NCBI GenBank assembly: GCA_051530055.1
Contig: CM121343.1
Location: 4,960,001 to 5,024,000, forward strand
Direction: 5' to 3'
DNA: 64,000 bases
DNA from: Neoechinorhynchus agilis
Taxonomy: Eukaryota > Acanthocephala
The notes under the pieces are model-generated. The model was not told the origin of the DNA. It saw nothing but the letters and a program-made list of their open reading frames with translations, and searched no databases. The position numbers were made by a program, and so were the translations under genes. This document shows, piece after piece, positions 48,991 to 60,028 of this stretch (its first letter is position 1; each line of letters begins with the position of its first letter).

Positions 48991-50136
48991 GCCTTCTCAC
49001 ATATCGACATTCGCATAAAATATGTTTTATCCGGGATTACGATCATCGCATCTCCACTTGTAAGATATCTCGAACTAAAGAAAATATGTGATAAAAAGAA
49101 CGAAATAATTGCATTGTTGATAACAATAAAAAAAGCTTGTAATTTGACGATAGGATGATCTTTGATTTAAAGCATTTTCATGGCAAAACTCAAGTATTAA
49201 AGCAAGACCATGGTTTTGCTCATCTAACATCAAGGTTACAAGTGAGCTCTCAAAGCATGAAATGTTCCAAATCAATTATGTAATCGTTAGGCGGTTTGGT
49301 CGAGTTACAAAAGCACAGTTCGAGGTGAACATGAACGAATAAAAAGGCTTCGTATTTTAGAGGTCATTGACTACGTTTTGGACCGCGATCTCACCGAGGA
49401 TATCCGAACCGGCTGTTTTGTTAAACCTACAAAAACAAATAGGAAATCTTCGTTCTTATCATTTGAAATAAGTATTAGATGGCGTTCCGAGTGTTTTAAG
49501 ATGACATAGACGTCGATTCGTCGTTTTTCCATGAACTCATGGAGAGGTCAAAGAATGATACTGAGAAGTAGACGAAAGTTTTAAGTGAGCAGTCCTCGAT
49601 TTCATTAGAATAGATGTTCTACTATTAAAGTTAGTTTTACATATAAGATCAGTACCCGATCCTTTCCGTTATGATTGTTTTTCAGTGACATTAAAATGAG
49701 AAGATTGTTCTGGATTGAGTTAGAAGACTGATCCACAAACTTTACGGAGTGATTTAGAATGACGTGCACCATATCGACGTTCCACACTACACACACACAC
49801 ACTGCATCCATCCAGCACTCGGGCTACGTCGCGCGCCGAGTGCGTCGCGCATGTCTACTAGGACCGGTCCGAAGATATTAAGGATTCATCGACGCTACTC
49901 TCCCATTGGGGGAACATACCTTCACTCTGTCGCTTTCACACGTTAGCACCATTCATCCCGTCCTCCGCTTGTGCTGCACACATACGAAGAACGTTCCGCT
50001 CGTTTCAGAAGCAGACTGTACTTATGCCGGAGGTAATAGGGCTATTTAATCACTCTCTCCTCTTACCGACTAACAGTAATTCCATATACAACCTACACAC
50101 GTCTAACAGGTCTACTTCCCCCCTGGACTCCCGTTT
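48991..50136. other. Intergenic, possible promoter of the membrane-protein gene
   Basis: An (AC)n microsatellite lies near 49786-49802. The last 350 bp are less AT-rich than the surroundings and may be 5' UTR or promoter. Confidence 0.3.
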
Positions 50137-51542
50137 GTGGTTCACCGACAAAAATTTGACGATGCCACCACCGACGAGTCGCATGTGAGCGCCAAGTCCC
50201 AACAACAACCAAGTGGAACAATGCACCAGAACGCATCGGTCATTGATGGACATTTGGATTACTGGGTTCCAGTCGGAATTGGCATCCTAATTGTCATTTT
50301 GTGGCTAGGAGCCGGGTTTGTTGCCGCGTTAAGAGCTTGCTTTTTCGGAAGTTCATCTTTGGGTTATATTGGAAGGGTTGAGACCATTCCTACCTCTCGG
50401 CTTAATCCTTCACTGATAGATCAACCCATTCCCTTCGAAAGTTCCGGGGAACATCGCGAAAAGGTTTGAATACTTACTTGTTCTTTAGTTAATACTTTTA
50501 ATAGAACTCAGTCCGTCTCCTCCGCAACCACCAAACACCAATCGACGACAGCCGCTTTTATCAAGACAATCAACTATGGACGCAAATGCGAAGCCGTTAT
50601 CCAGTGTAAATTGCACTGCTAATGATACTGGTCTCTGTCATTGCTCCAAATATACATTACAGCCGCCAGTTGGGTGGCGAATACATCCACCACACGCAAA
50701 TTCGATGATAAAAACGAACGCGATTGCCTTACATGCTACAAATGAACAATTTAATGGACATAATTGCCGACGAAATCACGATACGGCGCATACTCACGTC
50801 GTAATTGAACCGAATGATGATAGTCAAGAGTACCCAAAACCGTACTCTGGATTTTATTCCCGTCAATGTCTAAGTCATAATGATGAGTATACTTAATACT
50901 TTTTGATTTAGACATAGTACTTTACCACAATTTCACAGTTCAATTCATAACTCCAACTATACTCAATCGTTACAATGCCGACCCGCGCATGTGTGCAATA
51001 ATCATAATTCTCCGTCGATGATCACAAATCCCATTGGGTATCATCAACATTTACATCCCGACGGCCAATACTGTTGCGATCTTAAAATGACTAATTTTAA
51101 CACTATCAGGAGAATGAACTGTAGTCGGACGATCGATGGGAGCAGCACTGGAAATGGTGTTAAGTTTCAGCAATCCAGAACCTTGTCAAGGTAAATTCGG
51201 GTGTACTTTTGTGATGTAAATAATAAATCCCAGCGAAATCTAACTTTTTATTTTAATGGGAAAACTAACGCATCAGGCTATATTCTCGTTCTCAGAAAGA
51301 TCATCCAACTCCACGTTCACTACGCATTGATTATCCGCAACCTCGTCTGGTCGATCATTCTCACCACCTTCCTCAGGTTCTTGTCCTTCTTCGTCGTAAA
51401 CTGGCTCATCAAACGGCCCATAGTAATCTTCTAGATCAAAAATTCGTTACTATCCCCCATGTTCCCATTAACGGCTGTGATATGATCACCAATTTATATA
51501 AGCTTCAGAAGCACTTTTGTATCCATTATATCTTTAACTAAC
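50137..51542 (+). CDS. Single-pass membrane protein with a long His/Pro-rich tail, unrecognised
   Basis: Exons 50137-50440, 50505-50886 and 50939-51190 fit in phase, with introns of 64 and 52 bp. A terminal exon starting about 51296 is likely. The first exon holds a polar N-terminus and one membrane segment (VPVGIGILIVILWLGAGFVA). The cytosolic-type tail is rich in Pro, His, Asn and Cys (LSPSPPQPPNTNRRQPLL, WRIHPPHANS, GYHQHLHPDGQYCC). No family was recognised. It is low in regular structure, as in scaffold-like receptor tails. The last exon is ambiguous: the phase-consistent reading is hydrophobic, while another open frame gives KDHPTPRSLRIDYPQPRL, closer to the tail's style. The first donor is weak. 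Confidence 0.5.
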
Positions 51543-52021
51543 AAAAATTTTATACAAATTTTCTCACTTCGTGATATTCCTTTCAGCGACCTTCTAATAA
51601 GGACTTGGTAATGAACACCACTGCGTTTGCATTATAATTAAAATTTTTCGCATCAAAGTTAACCTTTTCAGTTCACGATAGCGTAAAATAATAGGACTAA
51701 AACTAAAATGTGAGTTCCACTCGCTTCTAGGATCAAAAATCAATAATGTAGATTTTGTACGATTTAGCCAAATGCATAATTGGCAATGATAATTGTGCCA
51801 ATATTGACGATAACCTCACTAAGGGCAGTTTGTTGGCAACTAAAATGGTACGTCCATGTAAGAATGTTTATGGGGAATGCAATAAATTGGATCAAAAATG
51901 CTGCATGGAGGTCAAAAGTATTACTTTTATAAAGGTTTTTTGGATAGTAAAATGGGTTTCTAAAAAACAAATACAATTAGAGATTCTAAGCTCAAAAGAT
52001 GCATTACGTTTTCAGCAACGA
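51543..52021. other. Intergenic between convergent genes
   Basis: A plus-strand frame at 51755-52039 has no recognisable domain and overlaps the 3' end of the ankyrin gene. Confidence 0.3.
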
Positions 52022-53175
52022 CTAATAACCGCACAATAGAGCTTTGTAGTGCAGCTTCATGTTCAACACCGTAACAAACGGCAAGCCCTTTGGTGGTTCT
52101 ATTGCTCTCTCTCTTATTAAACTAATAGTAAGGCTAATAACGAATGATTGATTTCTTAAATGGATTTCGGGATGATTAAAAGTATCACCATCGTGATCAT
52201 CATCGTCGTCGTCTTCAAATATTTCAACAAATGGATCATTGGACTTCACTATATATATTTCGCCGTCGTCCCCGTGCCATTCGGGGTCAGCCGTTGCGCC
52301 ATTAGTTTCTAGGACAGCACACACGTCGTTAAATTCCAACTTTCTGGCCCACGCAAGTGGCGTATTTCCATTTGTGTCCTAAGGGGTTTTGTCAAACAAA
52401 AATATAAAACCTATAGATAAGACTACCTTTACGTTGACATTGGCATCATGTTCCATCAAAAGCTTGCATATATTGGCTTCATCATGACTAACTGCGAGAT
52501 GTAAGGGGTACCAACCGTTAGAATCACTTGTATTAGGGTCTGCCTTTCCTTTTTCGAGCAGGATTCTAACTAATTCGGGGTTCGAATGATCGACAGCCCA
52601 ATGTAATAACGGCGGTACTTCCTCTTCGGGGGCATCAGATAGCACTTTGGCACCATGCTCGAATAAAAACGAAACCACATCTAATGACTTTATCAAAAGA
52701 AAAATATGCCACGAACGATATCACCTTACCGTAATGATTGTACTTGACACTGTGGACAAGTAGAAAAGACAACTCGGATGGCTCTTGAGGGACAAGTGCA
52801 CCCTTTTCTTTGAGGAGATATGCACCAGCGATTTTATTGTTGTAAAGCGCAGCCCATAGAGGTGTCCAACCAAATACATCCTGACTTTCAAGTTCCGGGT
52901 TAGCGTTCAGTAACACGCTAAGAACCCCATTACCTGCCGGTGCTCAAATTTTTACTATGGGACTACAAAAGTATTGAACACCCACCCGACCAAGCAGCAA
53001 TATGAAGAAGCGTTCGACCATATTGGTCGCCGTCTACAGGTTTCGATATCAGCTCCTGTAACTTTACTTTAGGATCGATTGACAATATAGCCTCTTGTAC
53101 GGATTCCGCATCGTTATTATTCACCGCTTGAACGAGGTCGTCGAAAGTGCTGTAACCGCTTAAAGATAGACCCAT
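52022..53175 (-). CDS. Ankyrin-repeat protein with acidic C-terminus
   Basis: Four exons, 53175-52986, 52933-52730, 52680-52427 and 52378-52022, fit in phase with introns of 48-52 bp and give 334 residues. About six ankyrin repeats are visible, including YGRTLLHIAAWSG, FGWTPLWAALYNN, VPPLLHWAVDHSNPELVRIL, NGWYPLHLAVSHDEANICKL and NGNTPLAWARKLEFNDV. They are followed by an Asp-rich stretch (FEDDDDDDHDGD) and a hydrophobic-basic tail. Ankyrin repeats bind protein partners; no other domain indicates a specific role. The final part after the acidic run may be read-through of an unrecognised donor, so the true C-terminus is uncertain. Confidence 0.8.
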
Positions 53176-54664
53176 TCGAAGTTCTGTACTGGTCCAAAAT
53201 TCGTACTGACGAGGTTACCAGCTACACTCTTCACATTCTCATATACATAACCTTTCCTCCTTCCTCCACCACTGGTGAATCATAAGGTACCTTAGTCACT
53301 CACGACATGTTCACACATGAAATGCTCATGCTTGTTTTCAATGAGTGAAAGCAGATTATAAAAGTTAGAAAGCTTCAAACGAGAATTCTAATAGTTTCCT
53401 TTGTCTTCAGATGTCGCGGACTGTGCGAGACCGGCTCAAACCGTCGCTTTGAAATTTAACTTCTTATACCTGTAATTTACGCAATCACTTTAAACAAAAC
53501 GTTTCCTTTTCAGTCGTTTATATCTTGTCGCAAATATTTCTATTCTCATTTATTTTAAGCACTAATTCTTGTATTATTCAGAATACATCATCTTAGTAGT
53601 AGAATGAAAATACGACATTACTCCATTTCTCTCACTTAGAGGGAAGATCCGATAATCTTTTTTAAAGAATAAATGACTTACAGATGACAACCATCACGGA
53701 TCGTGCAGGGCAATTCAGCTCGATAACTGCAATTTTTTTAAATCAAAAGTGGTAAACTTTTGATGGTCAATGAATTTCCTCGCTTCGATCACTCTATTCA
53801 GTGAATCAAAAGACGAAAGTTCAACGCAGTATGATAATTCGATTTTAAAGCTGATTCCAAAGAAACTGGTCGAATTTCACTTTAGAAGGTCATTCCCTCA
53901 CATTAACAGTTAATGGCAAAGTGTGAGGATTCATAAGGGAAGCGGATTTTGAAATCTACGCCACAATTCGTTCTGCGTATGAAATTTCCCCATGATAAAA
54001 GAAATTTTAGTTTCCCATAACTAGGTAAAAATTCTGCCACTATAAGTGCAGAACATTTCGTTTAAAGTTTTTAAAAATAAAATATTTTTTAAAATAATCC
54101 TGCCCGTTGATATAATTAGCTATAACGTATACTAAAGGCTTTAAAAAACTAGAAAACCTCATTTTCGATTCTTCTCATTGGTCTTAACACGAGCAGATTT
54201 AAACAAGATTAATTTCATCCGAGTATTGGAAACCGTGAGCCATGGGCTTGGCTGCGATACTTGCAGAGAGATTAAAAGTCTTATATGTGAAATAAAGTTC
54301 CGGGGAAACAACTTCAAGATCCGTTATTTTTGTAAACTTAAAAATTGACGAGCAACCATTGACAAAAGTATTTTGCAAAACACGGTCGAGGCATTAAAAC
54401 TCAGAGCTATGTTTACGAAAAAGATTCATTACAGTACGACCACGGCGTACACTCCGATTCGTTTTAATTTACCTTTCCTGCCTTCCGTTTCACAACGTTT
54501 AAAAACCAGGGAAAATCAAAACATTCCAAAGTAAAAAGTGCAACGCGAAATCGGGGAAATTTCATTATTCGTGAATGCATTTTCTGCATTTGCAACTTCC
54601 GCAGAGCGAGGAATAAAGTGTTTAAAAAACGTGAAAGTTAATTTGTGACCTACATCATTTATTT
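53176..54664. other. Intergenic
   Basis: AT-rich, no open frame of note, no recognised repeat. Confidence 0.4.
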
Positions 54665-54775
54665 CAATAATAACAGGTATATTTGTTAATCCACAAGGAA
54701 TAGGACCCATGTACCTTTGGGTTCCTACAAACAGATATGTTCAATGAATGCGGTTGTTGATCTTGGAGTGGATTA
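54665..54775 (+). repeat. Dispersed hairpin repeat (copy 5)
   Basis: AATAATAACAGG, a spacer, AATAGGACCCATGTACC, TTTGGGTTCC and then GATCTTGGAGTGGA are shared with the copy at 2255, where TATTTTGGAGTGGA follows at 2371-2384. Confidence 0.6.
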
Positions 54776-54779
54776 CGGA

Positions 54780-55385
54780 TTAGGTCGGGTGGGAATGTGC
54801 GGCGTTCAGATATAATGTGATTGGTGCAGAAATCTTTGATGTGGATAGGTGGAAGGGTGATTGTGTAAGAAGGGTGAGATCTTTGACATATAAGAAAAGC
54901 TTAGAGTGAGAGGAAAGAGGCTGAAGTTCGTTTATGAAAATATTTAAAAGAAGTGGAGACAGGAGGGATATTCTGATCAAGGAGGTAAAAAGGCAGTGAA
55001 TGTATTGTTTTCGATTGTGAAGATAAGGGACCAGCCGGCGGATCTGCCACAAGTTGAGACCAAAATCGGAACAGGTCTGGAGGAGTAGTGAATAATCTGC
55101 GGAGTCGAATGCTTTCGACAAATCCAGTTGAATAAGACGGCTGATGTGAGAGGAATTATTGTCCAGGTTGCGTAAGAGCGTGCCATAAATGCAAAGTAAA
55201 GCATCCGTTACGGAAAACGTGGTACGGAAGCCGAATTGAAGGGGCGATAATTTGTTGTTGAGAAGTGAAAAAAGGCGAGTTTTAATACATTTTTCGATGG
55301 ATATAGGACGAAATGATTCAGTGGAAATTGGATGCCCATTTTTCAGAAGAAGGATCATTTTAGCAGTTTTTAGGCGACCGATGAG
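54780..55385 (-). pseudogene. LINE reverse-transcriptase fragment (jockey/CR1-like)
   Basis: The minus-strand frame reads MILLLKNGHPISTESFRPIS (RT block 1), LSPLQFGFR, LIQLDLSKAFDSADYSLLL (block with the first catalytic Asp), then LLSPLLLNIFINEL and LFLYVKDLTLL, where the expected YADD is YVKD. The 5' endonuclease part and the 3' end are missing. The altered catalytic box and the truncation indicate a dead copy. Confidence 0.85.
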
Positions 55386-55997
55386 CTTGTACCGTCCGAT
55401 AAACAGATAGTGTATTCGCCATTTCCAGTCTCAGTGTCAACGGGGTAATCAGAATCTATTATCAGATCGAGTGATTTATGGAGTTGAGAGCAGTGGTAAA
55501 GACGACATGGTTTCGCTAGTAGTTGACTAACTTTATGTCGGTCATCGCGGTATAATTGAGGTGGTGATTGGTCAACAGTATCAGCAGATATTTGGCCTAC
55601 ATCTTCCTCTACACTACTTAATCTTTTCCTTTTCCGTCTACTACGTTCATAGCAACCATTCGACTCTCCTTCGACTTCCATTTTAATCCGTATTAAAAGC
55701 TTGACCATCGGTGGTTATGATAGCATACTCCTCCACAGTAATTTTATACGAAGTCCCTAATAATCGTCGAAGTATTCGCAGTATGTTGAACACTACTCGT
55801 TTCCAACAAATCTTCGTTTGGGTTTGCCATACTGATGGAACTACCGAAACCGTATTATCATTCGTTATCATTTCACTACCCGATTTCTGTAAGTCTTTAG
55901 CTTGTTTCTTAGATTTCCCCTTTAGAACCGTTAGTTTTATTTCCTTTGCAATTTCTGACTTCGACCAAATGCTCATTTCTAAGAGCTTCCTTTTCAC
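55370..55997 (-). CDS. Unrecognised ORFs adjoining the LINE fragment
   Basis: Two overlapping minus-strand frames (55997-55683 and 55708-55370) encode Lys-rich and Ser/Asp-rich peptides such as RSRRKRKRLSSVEEDVGQIS and DSDYPVDTETGNGEYTICL. No domain was recognised. They abut the LINE reverse-transcriptase fragment, so they could be decayed upstream LINE sequence or a host exon interrupted by it. Confidence 0.3.
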
Positions 55998-56261
55998 ACG
56001 GAATAGCCTTCAATTAATGAACCCTTTAGAGTATCAGTAACTCGTTCGAAGCACTTCTATAGTGCAACATTGAAAAGAGTAGAGTAGTTAGCCAAATCCC
56101 GTTCACTGTTCATTGATTTAATTGTTTGCAAATTTAGAGTAGATGACGGCGATTTTAGAGCATACAACGATGTTCGTTTCTATTATAAACTAAAAATGAA
56201 TTTTAAATGACCACTATTATTATTGACGTCTTAGATGTGGCCTTGTGAAGTTTATAATATA

Positions 56262-56340
56262 ATAATAACACGTTTTATTGATTGTTGTGTTTAAGAAATT
56301 AGACCCATGTACCTACGGGTCCTCATAAACACACAGTTAT
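56262..56340 (+). repeat. Dispersed hairpin repeat (copy 6)
   Basis: AATAATAACACGTTTTATTG, a spacer, then TTAGACCCATGTACC and TACGGGTCCTCATAAACACAC. This is one of the best preserved copies. Confidence 0.6.
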
Positions 56341-56349
56341 TCTGTTTTT

Positions 56350-56450
56350 TCTGTATGTCCATTCGGGCGGGAATGTCCGGTTTGGGTATGTCCGTTCGGG
56401 TGAGAATATCCGGTCGTGGGATGTCCGTTCTGGCGGGATTTGGCGATTAT
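56350..56450. repeat. Short minisatellite
   Basis: About five degenerate units of roughly 18-21 bp based on ATGTCCGTTCGGGCGGGA / ATGTCCGGTTTGGGT are arranged head to tail. Confidence 0.7.
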
Positions 56451-57245
56451 TGTTTGCAGGAGAGCTTGTGAGGTTGGTCTTTCCTCAGGTTCATTTCAGG
56501 TCATGATATCCGAGAAGATTAAACAGCATGGAAAAGGAGCGTAGGTAAATGGAAGTGCGAGGTATAGGAGGAAAAAACGAATTAGGATTACAAGTGTTAT
56601 GCTCATGTGAAAAGGGGGCGATATGTGGTAGAAATTGTGGAGGTAGGGTTGAGAGGCGTTTTGTTTGTTTTATGAAAATAGTATCAAGACATTCGGTGAG
56701 AGGGGGCTGTCAAGAAAAAAAAGTATGGCTTCTTTGGACCGTTTGAAGAATCTGAACTCAAACCATCGGACGTTTTCTCAAATAATCGACCAAAGCACGT
56801 GAAATTCAGTTTATTTGGGAAGTTTGTTCCTGTAAATGGTACTTTTAAGTAGTATACTCTGCTAATATTCGCAAAATCGGATGAAAACGCAACGAATTCA
56901 CAACCTTTTAGTTCTTACAAATTGATACAAATGGTAAAAATTCAGTCTTCCATCGAGAAAAATTTGCAATTCGCTAAATTAGTTGAAGGAGCAAAGAAAG
57001 ACGCCTTCATTTCTTAAAATACTTTGCAAATACGTGGAACTTGCGAGTATAATTTAAATCATAAATCACTGCGATAGAATACTCTGATAATCTCATATGC
57101 AATGAGAGAGACGTGTCTGAAAGGAGGGAAAGGATTTTAAAAGGTTGATAGCCTCCACTGAAATTAAAGTAAAATTAAACAAGAAAAACAATCTATTCAC
57201 CTATGCATAGTTGTAGTATACACAGCGGTGTAGATGAGAAGTGGA

Positions 57246-58901
57246 TCACTTTAGTCCACTGAGGGGCATTTCCTTAGTCTCCAACTTTGTACTTTTACAA
57301 GCAACACTGCTTTCCTGAGGTTCAACATCATCATCAGAGATTTCCCCATCCTCCTTTTCATCGTTAAGATCAGTCATTTCAGTCTCATTAGGATTCACAC
57401 TAATTTGATTTCCCTTTAGAACTATCGGAGGGTTTATACGTCCCATAAACAATTGCAATCCAACATCAATACCAGCGCGTTCCATTCTTAGAACAACGTC
57501 TCTTAATTTATCTACATCTGAGCTTAACTCATCTCCGTTTGTGTGGTCATTTTCAAAAGTAATATGAGTTCTTATATGAGGAAGTACATCACCACAAATC
57601 CTATCAGATGGTCGTAGGACTAAAAGAAGATCAAACGTGGAAAGGTCCGCACAATCGTTCATGATTTCACTGAGCGGCATTGCACGAGGAGGAGGGGGTG
57701 GATGCGCTGTTAGTATATCGTGGAATATCTCATCTTCGTCATCATCCGTTGAGCTTGCGGTCTCCAAGCTACCCTTTTTGTCGAGGCTTATGTCACTCAT
57801 AAAAGTCTGCACTTTCGATCGCAGTTCAAAAAGTGGTAACCGCCGTTTCGCAACTCTCCTTTGTTTCTTGGACCTCGTAATTGCCGACGGATTCAGCTGT
57901 TCGTAGGACAGAGAGGTCGACGGATGCAAAAGCGACGGCCGGGGAGTCAAGTAATGAGGGTGGTGGTGATGCTCAAAGTTCGCCATTTGTGAAATTGTCA
58001 CCGCTGGAGAAATATGCGCTCTAGTAAGCGGAAGGGCCCTCAGAATCGGAAACAAAGGAGATACTGGCCCACTGTTTGGCCTCACGTTATTGGCCATCAT
58101 TCGCTGTGCGGGGGTATTATTTAAAATATTCCTGGATCCCGGAGTCATGTACATATTGGATCCGGCAAGTGTGTTTGTGGCGCTGGTAGTAATCGTAGAC
58201 GAAGGCGGCGGTGGAGGTAACGATTCATTTGTATTTGGTGGTCTCTTGAGCAAAAATGGAAGCATGTATCTCATGGCCGGATTTGTCACACAATTATGCA
58301 AAACCATTCCATAGACAACTGGATTCGATAAAGCATCCAGCGCCGTCTTTAAAGGTAGCTTTTTAGACGTGTTTGGCTGCGTTTCGCTTTGTTTGTCAGC
58401 CTTAGATGTTGTTTTCTTCTCCTTTCCAGAAAATATAACAGGTTTCGACTTACTATCTTGTTGAAAATCCGAATTAGATTTTGATATCGAATGCCGAATT
58501 TCCACAGTTTTTTCCATTTTCCTAGTAACTTGAGTTCTTATATTAATTGAGATTTTTCCTTTAGATGGTTTGTTCGGACCGCTCGCTGCAATTTTCCTCT
58601 TTCTTTTAAGACCCTTTTCGGCTCGAACCGTCGCAGATATAGTCCGTCTCTCTTTAGGGCTTTCTAACTGATAGCCATGATGGAGACGATAACTCTGTAT
58701 CCACCTAGCTCGGCTCAATCGATGCCTCTTTAAAAGGCACTTAAGAGATTTGTGTTTGATGTTACTTTCGATATTATCCGAGTTCTTTGTCGTGATTCCA
58801 TCGCAGTCCAACGGAAGGTTAGAGTGACACCGGTGCATTTCATCAAGACAAAGACTCCAAATTCCTTTAAACTCTTTAAGAACTACTCCTTCTTCCATCA
58901 A
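57246..58901 (-). CDS. Large low-complexity protein, unrecognised (551 residues)
   Basis: A single-exon frame begins at ATG 58901. It has a Lys/Arg-rich first third with nuclear-localisation-like runs (KGLKRKRKIAAS, SKKQRRVAKRRLP), Pro-rich stretches (SLPPPPPSS, AHPPPPPRAMPLSEIM) and a His run (EHHHHPHY). It ends in an acidic tail (DEKEDGEISDDDVEP). The segments LSNPVVYGMVLHNCVTNPAM and STFDLLLVLRPSDRICGDVL look folded but match no family I know. The composition suggests a nuclear, possibly transcription- or RNA-related protein; that is inference only. The uninterrupted length in a genome of short introns supports a real gene. A 5' exon is possible. Confidence 0.7.
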   Translation of the reverse strand: MMEEGVVLKEFKGIWSLCLDEMHRCHSNLPLDCDGITTKNSDNIESNIKHKSLKCLLKRHRLSRARWIQSYRLHHGYQLESPKERRTISATVRAEKGLKRKRKIAASGPNKPSKGKISINIRTQVTRKMEKTVEIRHSISKSNSDFQQDSKSKPVIFSGKEKKTTSKADKQSETQPNTSKKLPLKTALDALSNPVVYGMVLHNCVTNPAMRYMLPFLLKRPPNTNESLPPPPPSSTITTSATNTLAGSNMYMTPGSRNILNNTPAQRMMANNVRPNSGPVSPLFPILRALPLTRAHISPAVTISQMANFEHHHHPHYLTPRPSLLHPSTSLSYEQLNPSAITRSKKQRRVAKRRLPLFELRSKVQTFMSDISLDKKGSLETASSTDDDEDEIFHDILTAHPPPPPRAMPLSEIMNDCADLSTFDLLLVLRPSDRICGDVLPHIRTHITFENDHTNGDELSSDVDKLRDVVLRMERAGIDVGLQLFMGRINPPIVLKGNQISVNPNETEMTDLNDEKEDGEISDDDVEPQESSVACKSTKLETKEMPLSGLK

Positions 58902-58999
58902 AAGACGTTCCCTGTCTCATTCATTTGCGATCACAAAGTAACTTTGTAAATTATTGAAATTTAAAAATATTGGATCAATTCGTATTATATAAAAAAAAC

Positions 59000-59180
59000 A
59001 TAATGATGGAAGGCATCTTTGTTGCGTACTCGCATTGTTTAGTATATATAGATTTTTCCAAAACGTTCCCGAGTACGATGTTTTATTTTGGGCTTCTTCG
59101 GGGACTCTCCCTCGCTCCGGATAAAATAAAATATCGTACTTAGGAATGTTTTGGAAAAATCTATTTATAATAAAAAAAAC
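59000..59180. mobile_element. Foldback element (family D)
   Basis: TAGATTTTTCCAAAACGTTC ... TACGATGTTTTATTTT pairs with AAAATAAAATATCGTAC ... GAATGTTTTGGAAAAATCTA between 59047 and 59166. The loop is GC-rich. It lies just upstream of the 551-residue gene, so it could affect that promoter. Confidence 0.65.
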
Positions 59181-59197
59181 ATTTAAATTTTTCCTCT

Positions 59198-59456
59198 TGT
59201 GGCGATTCACATCCCGAGAATCAGTTTTATTTCGTAATATTCCGGATACCCAATCGTAGGGGGTTCGTGCGGCATTTAACGCTCCAATTCACGGGAATGG
59301 CAATTCCGCGATCCCGAGCCATACAGAGCAAACGGAAATAGGCTAATGCAATCTATGTTTCGGTTTTTCAGATGACAATGTTTTAAAAGATGGGTTTTTC
59401 CCACGAAATATTACAAAATAAAACTGATTCTCGGGGTGCGAATCGCCACAAGAGGA
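59198..59456. mobile_element. MITE with about 45-bp terminal inverted repeats
   Basis: The left end CCTCTTGTGGCGATTCACAT, then CCCGAGAATCAGTTTTATTT, pairs with the right end AAATAAAACTGATTCTCGGGG and CGAATCGCCACAAGAGG. The interior of about 165 bp is unique and non-coding. No clear target-site duplication was identified. Confidence 0.75.
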
Positions 59457-59654
59457 TTACTTTTCACCCGAATGTTATTATGAAGGATATTTAAAGTTCT
59501 GTTTCGTTATGATACCCTTAGGCACCATGTCTTTAGTTTTAATTCAGGGTTAAAAACCATTTAGAGAGAACAATTCGATTATAGGAGTTCGCATTGGGAT
59601 ACGGGCCAAATTGATTAGTAAAAATAAGCGGATTGATTTAAATCACATCCTCAA

Positions 59655-60028
59655 TCAGCGAATGAATGCATTAATATCATCAGTGAGATCATCCCGTCTA
59701 AGATTCCGGACGTATTTAGTGAGTTTCCGCTTAAGAAAGCGCCGTTTGATGAATAGTTCTCTTAATTTGACGTGATTTTCATCCGACTGCTCGCTTAAAC
59801 TGCATTTGCAACCCAACCGAACGGATTGTGCGGCTTCTTCGTCGCTTAGGACTTCACCTTCTTCTTCATCAGTCAACAGAGGACTCAAAGTCATCGGATC
59901 GTCGTCACTACAAACGAACATTGATAGTGAGTTCAAATCCGTCTATAAAAACCAATAGAGTTGTAGAACACCAAAAGGTTTCTTTTTAAAATTACCCAAA
60001 AACCTGCCAATGAATGAGATGTCTTCAT
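59655..60028 (-). CDS. Small acidic/basic two-exon protein (106 residues), unrecognised
   Basis: Exon 1 (60028-59996) supplies MKTSHSLAGFW. A 53-bp intron with donor GTAATT and acceptor TTTTTATAG follows, and exon 2 (59942-59655) ends at TGA. Both exons are in phase and the ATG opens exon 1. The protein has an acidic middle (TDEEEGEVLSDEEAA), a Cys pair (GCKCS) and a basic helix (LRELFIKRRFLKRKLTKYV) before DDLTDDINAFIR. This charge layout suggests a nuclear or chaperone-like protein, but no family is known to me. The clean spliced structure makes it a credible gene too small for naive ORF filters. Confidence 0.65.

Larger units (their letters stand above)
55998..57245. other. Intergenic with repeats
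   Basis: It holds the hairpin repeat at 56262-56340 and a short minisatellite at 56350-56450. Nothing else was recognised. Confidence 0.4.

Noticed and set aside
57637-58314. Plus-strand frames with Gly runs
   Set aside because: Antisense of Pro-coding stretches in the 551-residue gene.
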